Shown here piece after piece: positions 52,369 to 61,283 of a stretch of 63,785 bases of DNA (position 1 is its first letter; every line of letters begins with the position of its first letter). The notes under the pieces are model-generated. The model did not search any database. It was not told where the DNA came from and worked only from the letters and a program-made list of their open reading frames with translations. A program made the translations under genes and the position numbers. The DNA lies in assembly GCA_964370395.1 (NCBI GenBank), contig CAYJIZ010000015.1, positions 1-63,785 of the forward strand. Reading direction: 5' to 3'. The stretch is from JBGUVL01 sp964370395 (GTDB lineage: Bacteria; Bacillota_I; Bacilli_A; Erysipelotrichales; Erysipelotrichaceae).

Positions 52369-52617
52369 GATATTATTTTAAAACTAGTAGTTATATGAAT
52401 CAAACAAGAAACGATATTATAAGTGATGGATAAATCAGGTTTTCATATGTTGTGAATAATAGATTAACATTTCGTTTTGCATTATTTGAAATGATGCAGA
52501 GATATGGAATAATACTTTTACCAAAACCAAAATAACAAATTGAAGTAAACAAAGAAAAAAGTGGTAGTTTTTTACCACTTTTTTAGAATTTTAAAATGTA
52601 CAGATTATCAATTTAAA
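52369..52617. other. gap with terminator and possible gene scrap
   Basis: AAAAAAGTGGTA / TTACCACTTTTTT terminator (about 52553-52586) shared by converging genes. Before it, a short open stretch reads RLTFRFALFEMMQRYGIILL, perhaps the tail of a lost gene. No complete gene. Confidence 0.5.
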
Positions 52618-52950
52618 CTAGCGTCGAATGAATTCCTTATCATGTTCAGGTAAGTCATCTACATCACTTGTGTAACGTTCTACCTTAATATGAAGATCGT
52701 ATTTATCTCTTAATTGAATGATTTGTTCCATCATTTTTGATGCGTGGTGTAGATCAATCGCGTCTTGGTTAACCCAGGAATCAATCAATAGAACGGTTTC
52801 TTTGTCTTCCATTGGAAAAAAGTATTCATATCTTTCGTTTCCATCTTCAGCTCTAATCAAATCCACTAGACCACTTGTACTCATTTCTTCCGCAAATTTT
52901 CTTGCATTTCCATTTGTACCCGTATAATAAATGTTGACTGTAATTGACAT
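52618..52950 (-). CDS. putative quinol monooxygenase (ABM domain)
   Basis: 110 residues, YgiN-type dimeric alpha/beta barrel: TVNIYYTGTNGNARKFAEEM, then FFPMEDKETVLLIDSWVNQDAIDLHHASKMMEQI, the usual ABM W...D..H pattern. Cofactor-free oxygenase family; substrate unknown. AAGGAGAT site before the ATG. Monocistronic. Confidence 0.8.
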   Translation of the reverse strand: MSITVNIYYTGTNGNARKFAEEMSTSGLVDLIRAEDGNERYEYFFPMEDKETVLLIDSWVNQDAIDLHHASKMMEQIIQLRDKYDLHIKVERYTSDVDDLPEHDKEFIRR

Positions 52951-53115
52951 AAAACCATCTCCTTATTTATTTTATTATACCATGATGGGACTCATGACAA
53001 ATGTACAAATTTAGTGGAAAATGCTAAGTGGAATTGTGAATGTGAGTAATTTAAGATTTGTATGCAATAAAAAAAGATATATGCGATAATAAGAAAAAGA
53101 GAGAAGGGATGAGAG

Positions 53116-53421
53116 ATGCAGTGGATATGGATTTTTTATTGGGCGTTTTTAGTAAGTAGTTTTTTAATCGGTTTGGTTTACTTTTTGAAAAAGAAAACGT
53201 TTCGGTGGTTAGGCGTGGTACAAAGTTTATTTACTTTGTTTTTTGCTGTGTGGGCTTTTGCCTTTGCATTTCAACGTGACTATCTTGAACAAAGTGAAAT
53301 GGCTTTTCTAATTATGAAAATTAGGGAAGGTTCTATTGATGCGATTTTATTAGTTTTATCTTTTGTTTTATTAATGATTGTTGCTATTTATCATTTCATC
53401 ATCTTACTACGCAAACAATAA
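53116..53421 (+). CDS. small three-helix membrane protein
   Basis: 101 residues with hydrophobic segments at about 4-24, 31-52 and 72-96. No family recognised. GAAGGGATGAGAG site before the ATG; a weak terminator-like hairpin follows near 53448-53486. Confidence 0.6.
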   Translation: MQWIWIFYWAFLVSSFLIGLVYFLKKKTFRWLGVVQSLFTLFFAVWAFAFAFQRDYLEQSEMAFLIMKIREGSIDAILLVLSFVLLMIVAIYHFIILLRKQ

Positions 53422-53497
53422 AAAGTGATTGTTTGTAGTAATACACAAGGCATCGAATCATACTTTTGATTGATGTCTTTTTTTGTATGAAAAGGGA

Positions 53498-53526
53498 TTG
53501 ACGGCTAATGAGTGTTAGCCTATAAT
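53498..53526 (+). promoter_or_regulatory. tetR promoter
   Basis: TTGACG (53498-53503), exactly 17 bases, TATAAT (53521-53526). Operator 1 fills the spacer. Confidence 0.88.
53503..53520. promoter_or_regulatory. TetR operator 1
   Basis: GGCTAATGAGTGTTAGCC: GGCTAA/TTAGCC arms, located between -35 and -10. Confidence 0.85.
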
Positions 53527-53533
53527 TAATGTA

Positions 53534-53549
53534 GCTAATAAACATTAGC
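53534..53549. promoter_or_regulatory. TetR operator 2
   Basis: GCTAATAAACATTAGC: perfect 6-bp arms like operator 1, between the start point and the ribosome site GGAGG. Confidence 0.85.
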
Positions 53550-53560
53550 CGGAGGTCAGT

Positions 53561-54187
53561 ATGGCAACAAAAGATAAGATAATAGAAGAAGCATTAACCT
53601 TATTTTCCAAACGTGGGTTTGGTGCAGTTACTGTTGATGAGATTGCGAAAGCGGTTGGTATTAAGGCACCTTCGCTATACAAACATTACCAAAGTAAACA
53701 AGACATCTTTGATGCCATTGTTCATTTGATGAAACAAAGATACATACAGCAAATGAGCCAATTCAACATGAATGGTATGGATTCGCAAGAGGATTATCCG
53801 GCTTTTTCGAAGATGCGTATAGAAGCGATATTACAATTAGGGAAATCGCTATTTTCCTATTACATACACGATGACTTCAATAAGAAGTTTCGTAAGATGT
53901 TAGTCATCACGCAATTCGATGATGAATCAATGCGGAAAATGTATATGAGTCAATATTTCGATGATCCATTACAGTACCAAAGTAGACTATTTGAAAGTAT
54001 GATCCCAAGTGATAAAAGGAAAGAATACGATTGTAGAACGATAGCGTTGCATTTTTATGCTCCTATTCAATTTTTGATTTCCCTTTGCGATGCGCAACCA
54101 GAACGCGAACAAGATGCGTTGAAAATGCTAGAAGAGCACATTAAGCAGTTTAGTGTATTGTATGGATTGGGTAATGAACATGAATAG
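53561..54187 (+). CDS. TetR-family repressor
   Basis: 208 residues. HTH in residues 1-50 (ALTLFSKRGFGAVTVDEIAKAVGIKAPSLYKHYQSKQDIFDAI), followed by a helical ligand domain of unknown specificity. Two matching GCTAAT...ATTAGC palindromes in its own promoter predict tight autorepression. The stop overlaps the DUF998 gene, so that membrane protein is very likely its main target. Confidence 0.9.
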   Translation: MATKDKIIEEALTLFSKRGFGAVTVDEIAKAVGIKAPSLYKHYQSKQDIFDAIVHLMKQRYIQQMSQFNMNGMDSQEDYPAFSKMRIEAILQLGKSLFSYYIHDDFNKKFRKMLVITQFDDESMRKMYMSQYFDDPLQYQSRLFESMIPSDKRKEYDCRTIALHFYAPIQFLISLCDAQPEREQDALKMLEEHIKQFSVLYGLGNEHE

Positions 54188-54812
54188 AAAACTAATCAAT
54201 TATTTGGGTTTGTTGGGTGTGGTTGCTTTTCTTTCTTATGTAGTTGCGGTAGTGTTTTCACCATTGGCATACCCAGGGTATGATTGGATGTCACAAGCAG
54301 TTAGTGATTTATTTGCAAAGGATGCTCCTTCGCTTACTTTATGGAATCAACTTTCGTTATTATATAGTTCGTGTTCAGTATTATGTGTGACACTTGTTTC
54401 GATTGCGATTGAGAAAAAACTAAATAAAACAATACGTTTTGGTATCCACTTGTTCACCATAATGAACTGGGTATCCTGTATTGGATATGGTTTGTTTCCT
54501 TTGTCGACAAGTGGTTACGCTGGAACGTTTCAAGATATTATGCATACCTATGTTGTGACCTTTTGTGTAGTATTATTGTCGATTGCTTCTTTGGTTTTTA
54601 TTATGATTGGTGGATACAAAGACAAACAGTATATCGCATTATCAAAATGGGCTTGTTTCACTTTGTTGCTTATGCTTGTTGGTGCCATTGGTGTTGGAGT
54701 TGTACCAAGCGAATACTTTGGTATTGCGGAACGATTTAGTGTATTATCTGCTACATTTTTCACTGCTGTTTTAGGTATTTATTTGTGGCGAGGGTTTTCC
54801 TTTGAAAAGTAG
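54180..54812 (+). CDS. DUF998 membrane protein
   Basis: 210 residues, six hydrophobic segments. DUF998 features are FSPLAYPGYDWMSQAVSDLFA after TM1 and GYGLFPLSTSG in the middle. Function unknown. Start at ATG 54180 (54174 possible); overlaps the tetR stop, so co-transcribed and induced with it. Confidence 0.78.
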   Translation: MNRKLINYLGLLGVVAFLSYVVAVVFSPLAYPGYDWMSQAVSDLFAKDAPSLTLWNQLSLLYSSCSVLCVTLVSIAIEKKLNKTIRFGIHLFTIMNWVSCIGYGLFPLSTSGYAGTFQDIMHTYVVTFCVVLLSIASLVFIMIGGYKDKQYIALSKWACFTLLLMLVGAIGVGVVPSEYFGIAERFSVLSATFFTAVLGIYLWRGFSFEK

Positions 54813-54984
54813 AATTTCTTATAATATAAAACAGTAAATTTTATGTGCTTAAAGCAGTGCGAAATACATAAAGAAGAGTGGAAAGAAGATTTCAAGTCAT
54901 TTTAGGGGATAGAATATTGGATTCATAAAATGGTATAATATAATCAATTGATAAATAAGTAAGTGAAGAAAGGAAAACATATTT

Positions 54985-55569
54985 ATGAGTGAAAGAGAAA
55001 AGATGTTAGCAGGTGAATTGTATGATTGTGGTGATCCAGAATTATTAACACAATGGCATAAAGCAAAAGATTTGGCACGCGATTATAATCTAACAGACAG
55101 TGCGAACCAAGCGAAAAAAGATGAAATACTACATGCGCTATTAGGTGGTCGCGGTGAGAACTTATGGATTACGGCACCATTTATTGTTGATTATGGAAAC
55201 AATATTTACTTTGGGAATAATTGTGAAGTAAATATGAATTGTACCTTTTTGGATGATAATGAAATTCGTATTGGGGATAATGCATTGATTGCACCAAACG
55301 TACAAATTTATACAGCGTTTCATCCTGTCAGTGCCAAAGAACGTTTTGGTGAATTAAAAGAAGATGGCAGCTTTGCGTTTTGTAAGACGCAAACAGCACC
55401 CGTTCATATCGGAGACAATGTTTGGATTGGTGGTGGAGCGATTATTATGCCAGGTGTAAGCATTGGTGATAATGTTGTAATCGGTGCAGGAAGTGTAGTT
55501 ACAAAAGACATACCTTCTAATACGATTGCTTATGGTAATCCATGTGTTGTACATAGAGAAAACAAGTAA
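54985..55569 (+). CDS. maa: maltose/galactoside O-acetyltransferase
   Basis: 194 residues. N-terminal Mac domain (SEREKMLAGELYDCGDPEL), then a left-handed beta helix of hexapeptide repeats (IGDNALIAPNVQIYTAFHP with the catalytic His; IGDNVWIGGGAIIMPGVSIGDN). Acetylates sugars with acetyl-CoA, thought to be detoxification. AGAAAGG site; monocistronic. Confidence 0.9.
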   Translation: MSEREKMLAGELYDCGDPELLTQWHKAKDLARDYNLTDSANQAKKDEILHALLGGRGENLWITAPFIVDYGNNIYFGNNCEVNMNCTFLDDNEIRIGDNALIAPNVQIYTAFHPVSAKERFGELKEDGSFAFCKTQTAPVHIGDNVWIGGGAIIMPGVSIGDNVVIGAGSVVTKDIPSNTIAYGNPCVVHRENK

Positions 55570-55600
55570 AGTGCGTATTTATTTTTACGCGCTTTTTTTA
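55567..55600 (+). terminator. maa terminator
   Basis: GTGCGT / ACGCGC stem (one wobble) with a T7 tail. Confidence 0.78.
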
Positions 55601-55683
55601 TTGTAGATAGAGTATCAAAGTTGTAAAAAGAATCGTAACATAGGATAATAAAATTACATTGAATGTGATGAAGGGGGAAGTTT

Positions 55684-57216
55684 ATGAATGAAGTAATCCA
55701 TGTCTTTACAAGTAAAGCAGATTTTTTCATGCGTTTATTAGTAGAGCATATTCAAATTGCCTTAACAGCAATTGTAATTGCAGGTGTAATTGGTTTGTTG
55801 TTTGGTATTTTTATTTCGGAATACAAGCGGACTTCTAAAATATCTTTGGGTGTTGTGAATTTCATTTATACCATTCCTTCTATTTCATTGCTAGGGTTTT
55901 TGATTCCTGTTTCAGGAATTGGTGATACCACAGCAATTATCGCTTTGATTATTTATGCACTTTTGCCAATGGTAAGAAATACATATACTGGGATAACAAA
56001 TGTGGATCCACATTTAATTGAAGCAGCAAAAGGAATGGGATGTACAAGGTTTCAAGTGTTGTACAAAGTGAAGTTACCTTTGGCATTACCGATGATTATG
56101 AGTGGTGTGCGAAACATGGCTGTTATGACAATTGCACTAGCGGGGATTGCTTCATTTATTGGTGCTGGTGGATTAGGGGTAGCCATTTATCGAGGAATCA
56201 CAACAAACAATAAAGCGATGACAATTGTAGGTAGTTTATTAATTGCGTTATTGGCGTTATTCTTTGATTTTGTTTTAGGCTTTATTGAAAAAAGAATGGC
56301 AAGAAGACGTTTTCAACGAAAAGACAAACGCATCATGATTGTTGCCATACTAACAACATTAAGTGCATTAGTGATTGCTTATACATTGCAATTGCCAACG
56401 CAAAAAAAGGTCATTCATATTGCGACAAAACCAATGACAGAACAATATATTATCGGTGAAATGTTGAGCTTGTTAATCCAACAAGATGGCAAGTTCAAAG
56501 TGGAAGTAACACAAGGGGTAGGTGGTGGAACCTCAAATATTCAACCAGGTATGGAAAGCAAAAAGTTTGATTTGTACCCAGAATATACGGGAACAGGTTG
56601 GAATCAGGTATTAAAGAAAGATGGCTTGTATACAGAGAAACAATTTGATCAACTGCAAAAAGGATACGAAAAGATGGGTATGACTTGGCAAACGATGTTA
56701 GGTTTTAATAACACTTTCAGTATTGCCATTCGTAAAGATATTGCAGATCAGTACGATATTAAAACGTTTTCTGATTTAGCGAAAGTGGACGACCAGTTAA
56801 TCTTTGGTTCTGAGTATGATTTCTTTGAACGAGAAGATGGATTCAATGCGTTAACAGAAGCTTATAATTTAGAATTCAAAGGAACGATGGATATTGATAT
56901 TGGATTAAAATATGATGCGATTAATCAAAAGAAAATTGATGCGATGATTGTCTTCACGACGGATGGACAATTGTCTGCTTCTAATATTACGATATTAAAA
57001 GATGATAAGAATTTGTATCCTTCGTATATGTGTGGGTTTGTTGTGCGTGATGAAGTATTACAACAATACCCAGAGTTAAAAACAATATTAAAGAAATTAG
57101 AACATGCGATAAGTGATGAAGCTATGTCGAGCATGAACTACCAAGTAGAAAACGAAAAGAAAGAACCAAAAGATGTTGCAAAAGCATTTTTAGAAGCGAA
57201 AGGCTTGTTGGAGTAG
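55684..57216 (+). CDS. OpuB/OpuC-type ABC permease fused to substrate-binding domain
   Basis: 510 residues. The permease half (1-205) has the EAA loop IEAAKGMGCTRFQVLYKVKLPLALPMI; the ProX/OpuCC-type binding domain (about 240-510) has GGGTSNIQPGMESKKFDLYPEYTGTGW. Imports quaternary amines such as choline, betaine or carnitine. Fusing the binding protein to the permease tethers it to the membrane. The ATPase starts right after. Choline supply would fit the LicA-like kinase at 33 kb. Confidence 0.9.
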   Translation: MNEVIHVFTSKADFFMRLLVEHIQIALTAIVIAGVIGLLFGIFISEYKRTSKISLGVVNFIYTIPSISLLGFLIPVSGIGDTTAIIALIIYALLPMVRNTYTGITNVDPHLIEAAKGMGCTRFQVLYKVKLPLALPMIMSGVRNMAVMTIALAGIASFIGAGGLGVAIYRGITTNNKAMTIVGSLLIALLALFFDFVLGFIEKRMARRRFQRKDKRIMIVAILTTLSALVIAYTLQLPTQKKVIHIATKPMTEQYIIGEMLSLLIQQDGKFKVEVTQGVGGGTSNIQPGMESKKFDLYPEYTGTGWNQVLKKDGLYTEKQFDQLQKGYEKMGMTWQTMLGFNNTFSIAIRKDIADQYDIKTFSDLAKVDDQLIFGSEYDFFEREDGFNALTEAYNLEFKGTMDIDIGLKYDAINQKKIDAMIVFTTDGQLSASNITILKDDKNLYPSYMCGFVVRDEVLQQYPELKTILKKLEHAISDEAMSSMNYQVENEKKEPKDVAKAFLEAKGLLE

Positions 57217-57225
57217 GTGATTAAA

Positions 57226-57951
57226 ATGGAAGTAATTGAATACAAAAACATAAGTATGGCTTACGATAAAAATGTAATCATCAATGATTTTTCTTTGACG
57301 ATTCATGAGGGTGAGTTCGTCAGTATTATCGGAAGCTCAGGTTGTGGGAAAACGACCATTTTAAAAATGGTGAATGGCCTGTTAACTCCGACAAGTGGAA
57401 GTGTGTTTGTTCATGGAAAAGACATTCAAAAAGAGGACTTAATATTTCTAAGACGTAATATTGGATATGCGATTCAAGGAAGTGTATTGTTTCCTCATTT
57501 AAGTGTTGAACAAAACATTGCCTTTGTGCCAAACTTATTAAACAAAAAGAACAAAGAAAAAACGGCGAACGCAATTACAAAATGGATGGGTATTGTTGGA
57601 TTGGATGATGCCCTTCGTGCGCGTTATCCTGATGAATTAAGTGGGGGGCAACAACAACGTGTTGGGATTGCAAGATCACTTGCTGCCTCTCCTGATATCT
57701 TATTGATGGATGAGCCATTTAGTGCGGTTGATGAAATTACACGTAGTTCATTACAAGATGAAATCAAACGTATTCATCAAGAAACGGGGATAACTATCTT
57801 ATTTGTTACCCATGATATTAAGGAAGCACTAAAGTTAGGTACGAAAGTATTGGTAATGGACCAAGGGGTTGTGCAACAATTTGCTTCACCACAAGAGATT
57901 GTAGAACACCCTGTGAATGCGTTTGTACAAAGCTTGGTAAACAAACAATAG
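57226..57951 (+). CDS. ABC transporter ATPase, quaternary amine type
   Basis: 241 residues from ATG 57226 (GTAGGTGA just before; the GTG at 57217 lies within that site). Walker A GSSGCGKTT, signature LSGGQQQRVGIARSL, Walker B ILLMDEPFSAVD, switch His VTHDIKEA. No C-terminal CBS pair, unlike OpuAA. Partner of the fused permease/binding protein. Confidence 0.93.
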   Translation: MEVIEYKNISMAYDKNVIINDFSLTIHEGEFVSIIGSSGCGKTTILKMVNGLLTPTSGSVFVHGKDIQKEDLIFLRRNIGYAIQGSVLFPHLSVEQNIAFVPNLLNKKNKEKTANAITKWMGIVGLDDALRARYPDELSGGQQQRVGIARSLAASPDILLMDEPFSAVDEITRSSLQDEIKRIHQETGITILFVTHDIKEALKLGTKVLVMDQGVVQQFASPQEIVEHPVNAFVQSLVNKQ

Positions 57952-57980
57952 CTAACTTAACTAACAATCGAAAAAGAATA

Positions 57981-58012
57981 AAAAAATACGCGATAAAGTT
58001 GCGTATTTTTTT
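57981..58012 (+). terminator. ABC operon terminator
   Basis: AATACGC / GCGTATT stem with a 9-base loop and T7. Confidence 0.88.
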
Positions 58013-58049
58013 GGTATACTAATAACAGCAAAAGAAATAGGAGTAAATG

Positions 58050-60605
58050 ATGAAACGTATTGTGATTGGAACGCTAGCTCATGTCGATGCTGGGAAAACA
58101 ACATTATCAGAAGGTTTGCTGTATGAAGCAGGAAGCATTCGTAAAATAGGAAGGGTGGATCACCAAGATACGTTTCTTGATTTTAATGCGCAAGAAAGAC
58201 AACGCGGTATTACAATCTATGCGAAACAAGCTAGATTAACATACAAAGATTGCGAGATTACATTAATGGATACACCAGGTCATGTTGATTTCTCAAGTGA
58301 GATGGAAAGAACCTTACAAGTATTGGATTATGCAATCGTTGTGATGAATGCATTGGATGGGGTACAAGTACATAGTGAAACGATTTGGCAATTGCTACAA
58401 CACTACCAAGTTCCTACCTTTGTGTTTGTCAATAAAATGGATATTACACATTTTGAAAAAGAAGAATTAATGCGAATGATGGAAGCGAAGTTCAGTGAAA
58501 AGTGTGTTGATTTTACCCTTGATACAACGATTCGTGATGAGAAAATTTCACTTTGTGATGATAGTTTGTTGGAGCATTATCTTCAAGAAGGTTCTTTGTC
58601 AATTGAACAATTGCAAACGGCGATCAAACAACGTAAAGTATTTCCTTGTTTTTTTGGTTCTGCTCTAAAGATGAAGGGAATCAAAGACTTACTGGATGCT
58701 TTTTCGATGTATACAAAAGAAGAGATTTATCCTGAACAATTTGGTGCGAAAGTGTATAAGATTACACATGATGAACATGGGAATCGATTAACACATATCC
58801 GAATGGTTGGGGGAAGTTTAAAAGCGAAGCAAAAAATCAATGACAATGAGAAAGTTGACCAGATTCGTTTGTATTCAGGGAATAAATTTCAAAGTGTAAA
58901 TGAAGTTTTTGCAGGAGAAGTGTGTGCTCTAAAAGGCCTACAGACAATTATGGCTGGAGAAGGATTAGGTTTTGTGCAAACAACACAAGCACCAGTTCTT
59001 TCTTCCTACATGCGTTATCGGGTTGTTTTACCTGATCATAGTGATGTAATAGGGGTTATGAAACAGATGCAAATACTAGCACAAGAAGATCCTCAGTTAT
59101 CCGTTTCCTTTGATGAAAGAAAACAAGAAATCACGGTACAATTGATGGGTGAAATACAAATTGAAGTACTTAAAAATACAATATTAGAACGTTTTCAGAT
59201 TGCGGTTGAATTTGATGAAGGAAGTGTTGTGTTAAAAGAAACTATCACAAAAACAGTAGAAGGAGTTGGTCACTTTGAACCATTGCGTCATTATGCCGAG
59301 GTACATCTATTGTTAGAACCGTTAGAGCGTAATGAGGGATTGCAATTTCGAAGTGAAGTGAGTGAAGATTTGCTTTCACGTAATTGGCAACGCTTGGTGT
59401 TGAATCATCTACAAGAGAAAGAACACCTTGGTGTGTTAACAGGAAGTCCGATTACAGATATGCGGATTACTTTAATTGGTGGAAAAGCACATCTAAAACA
59501 TACAGAAGGTGGAGATTTTAGAGAAGCTACGTATCGAGCTGTTCGACAAGGGTTAATGGAGAGTGAAAGTATTTTACTGGAACCTTATTATCAGTTCCGT
59601 TTGGAAATCGATGCTGCTTATTTAAGTAAAGCAATGTATGATTTAGAAGCGATGAATGCCTCTTTTACATTACCAAATACAGAGGAGCAAACCATGATCA
59701 TTTGTGGAAGTGCACCAGTAAGAAAGATGCAAAATTATCATAATGAAGTCATCGCTTATAGCAAAGGTAGTGGTCGTCTGTACTGTACGATGCTTGGTTA
59801 CAAGCCATGCGTTGATGCACTGCAGTTAATTGATATGATTCAATATGATGCGAACAGCGATGTACAAAACAGCAGTGGGAGTATCTTCTGTGCGCATGGA
59901 GCAGGGTTTTATGTACCTTGGAATGAAGTAAAGCAACATATGCATGTGAAAGCGTGTTATGTTGAAGCGAAACAGGAACAACAAGTGGCACATCGTAAAG
60001 TTACAATTGATGACAAAGAACTAGCACGAGTTATGAAAAGAACCTATGGAGAAGACAAAACGAAGTTGCGTAATAAGAAAGTAAGTTTGAATGAAGATAA
60101 GGTTGTCATTAAGCAACGAAAAGAAACGTATATGTTAGTGGATGGATACAATATAATTTATGCTTGGGACGAGTTAAAAGACATCGCAAAGGATAATCTA
60201 GATGCAGCAAGAAGTCGTTTGTTGGATATCATGAGTAGTTATCAAGGATTTAAAAAGTATCACTTAGAAATTGTATTTGATGGTTACTTGGTGAAAGATG
60301 GATTAGGAAGTGTGAATGAAAATGGTAGCGTGCTTGTTGTGTATACAAAAAAAGGACAAACAGAAGATGCGTACATTGAAAAGAAAGTGGCACAATTAAG
60401 CGAACAATACCATGTGATTGTTGCTACTTCAGATGGGTTGGAGCAAGTATTGGCTAGTGGGCAAGGAGCACATATTATCTCTGCGCGAGAATTGCATAAT
60501 GAAATACAGTACAGTCATAAGAAAAATGTCCAAGCGTTTGAAGAGAAACAATCTAGGGTTGGAAATCGTTTGTTAGAAGATTTGCGCAAATTGAATGAGG
60601 AGTAA
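58050..60605 (+). CDS. TetM/EF-G-like translational GTPase fused to a YacP/Rae1-type NYN nuclease
   Basis: 851 residues from ATG 58050 (AGGAG 6 bases upstream). Residues 1-650 are a ribosomal-protection-type GTPase: AHVDAGKTTL, RQRGITI, DTPGHVDF, FVNKMD and SALKM, then domains II-V. A basic linker (about 650-690) leads to an NYN domain (about 694-840) with YMLVDGYNIIYAW, ARSRLL, IVFDGYLVK, TKKGQTEDAYIEKK and ATSDGLEQ. This is very like B. subtilis YacP/Rae1, an mRNA endonuclease acting in the ribosomal A site. The fusion suggests factor-assisted cleavage of mRNA on ribosomes. Tetracycline resistance is not implied. Confidence 0.88.
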   Translation: MKRIVIGTLAHVDAGKTTLSEGLLYEAGSIRKIGRVDHQDTFLDFNAQERQRGITIYAKQARLTYKDCEITLMDTPGHVDFSSEMERTLQVLDYAIVVMNALDGVQVHSETIWQLLQHYQVPTFVFVNKMDITHFEKEELMRMMEAKFSEKCVDFTLDTTIRDEKISLCDDSLLEHYLQEGSLSIEQLQTAIKQRKVFPCFFGSALKMKGIKDLLDAFSMYTKEEIYPEQFGAKVYKITHDEHGNRLTHIRMVGGSLKAKQKINDNEKVDQIRLYSGNKFQSVNEVFAGEVCALKGLQTIMAGEGLGFVQTTQAPVLSSYMRYRVVLPDHSDVIGVMKQMQILAQEDPQLSVSFDERKQEITVQLMGEIQIEVLKNTILERFQIAVEFDEGSVVLKETITKTVEGVGHFEPLRHYAEVHLLLEPLERNEGLQFRSEVSEDLLSRNWQRLVLNHLQEKEHLGVLTGSPITDMRITLIGGKAHLKHTEGGDFREATYRAVRQGLMESESILLEPYYQFRLEIDAAYLSKAMYDLEAMNASFTLPNTEEQTMIICGSAPVRKMQNYHNEVIAYSKGSGRLYCTMLGYKPCVDALQLIDMIQYDANSDVQNSSGSIFCAHGAGFYVPWNEVKQHMHVKACYVEAKQEQQVAHRKVTIDDKELARVMKRTYGEDKTKLRNKKVSLNEDKVVIKQRKETYMLVDGYNIIYAWDELKDIAKDNLDAARSRLLDIMSSYQGFKKYHLEIVFDGYLVKDGLGSVNENGSVLVVYTKKGQTEDAYIEKKVAQLSEQYHVIVATSDGLEQVLASGQGAHIISARELHNEIQYSHKKNVQAFEEKQSRVGNRLLEDLRKLNEE

Positions 60606-60702
60606 CGAGTTTCTGGTAAAAATTGACAAAAAGTATACAAGTAAGTATTATTTATGTGTACTGAAAGAAGTGTCAAAAGCATAGAATAAGGAGAAATTTT
60701 GT

Positions 60703-61101
60703 ATGAATGGTAAAGGATTATTAAAGTTTGCAAGTGTGTTTATGGTAATTTGGGGAATCTTAAACATTTTTATTGGAACATCGCTTGTGATTGGTTTTGG
60801 AGCAGCGAAAGAAGTTATGCCAGATGTAAAAGAAGAATTGATGGCTGCAGCAATTGTATTGTTTATCGCAATTGGTCTTGTTGAATTAATTGCAGCAAGA
60901 GTTGGTTTTGGAGCAGTGAAGGATGCTAGAAAAACAACAAAATGCCTAATCATGGGATTTATTGTTGTTTCTTTCCAAATTGGAACGACCCTTACTGGAG
61001 ATTTAAGTAATGTGAATGTTGCGAGTTTAATTGCACCATTAGCTATTCCTGTTATTTATATTGTTGGGGCTTTTATAAGAAAGTCAAACCCATCAGCTTA
61101 A
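60703..61101 (+). CDS. four-helix membrane protein
   Basis: 132 residues with hydrophobic segments at about 8-32, 47-66, 83-101 and 106-126. No family recognised. AAGGAGA site; ends at a terminator (61108). Unrelated in strand coupling to the GTPase fusion, 97 bases upstream. Confidence 0.65.
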   Translation: MNGKGLLKFASVFMVIWGILNIFIGTSLVIGFGAAKEVMPDVKEELMAAAIVLFIAIGLVELIAARVGFGAVKDARKTTKCLIMGFIVVSFQIGTTLTGDLSNVNVASLIAPLAIPVIYIVGAFIRKSNPSA

Positions 61102-61107
61102 GCAATT

Positions 61108-61138
61108 GGTAATGTGAAAACACATTGCCTTTTTTTTG
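61108..61138 (+). terminator. intrinsic terminator
   Basis: GGTAATGTG-AAAA-CACATTGCC (one G:T) then T8. Confidence 0.9.
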
Positions 61139-61215
61139 CTTTTTGGGTGGGATTTTTAAATGTATGGGAAAAGTAGTGAAGATGTGGCGAAAAAGGTGGA
61201 AATTTGTGTAAAAAA

Positions 61216-61246
61216 CCTTGTGGACAAGGCTTGTGCATATTATAAT
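61216..61246 (+). promoter_or_regulatory. cofE-like/guaA2 promoter with palindrome
   Basis: -35 TTGTGG (61218-61223), 17 bases, -10 TATAAT (61241-61246). CCTTGT-GG-ACAAGG (61216-61229) overlaps the -35 and may be an operator. Confidence 0.65.
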
Positions 61247-61283
61247 AACTATGTTTGAATTATAAAAAAGAAAGGTGAACATT

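Noticed and set aside
58050..60605. Tetracycline-resistance determinant
   Set aside because: The GTPase half resembles TetM, but the NYN fusion and chromosomal setting, with no leader peptide or mobile context, suggest a native translation factor.
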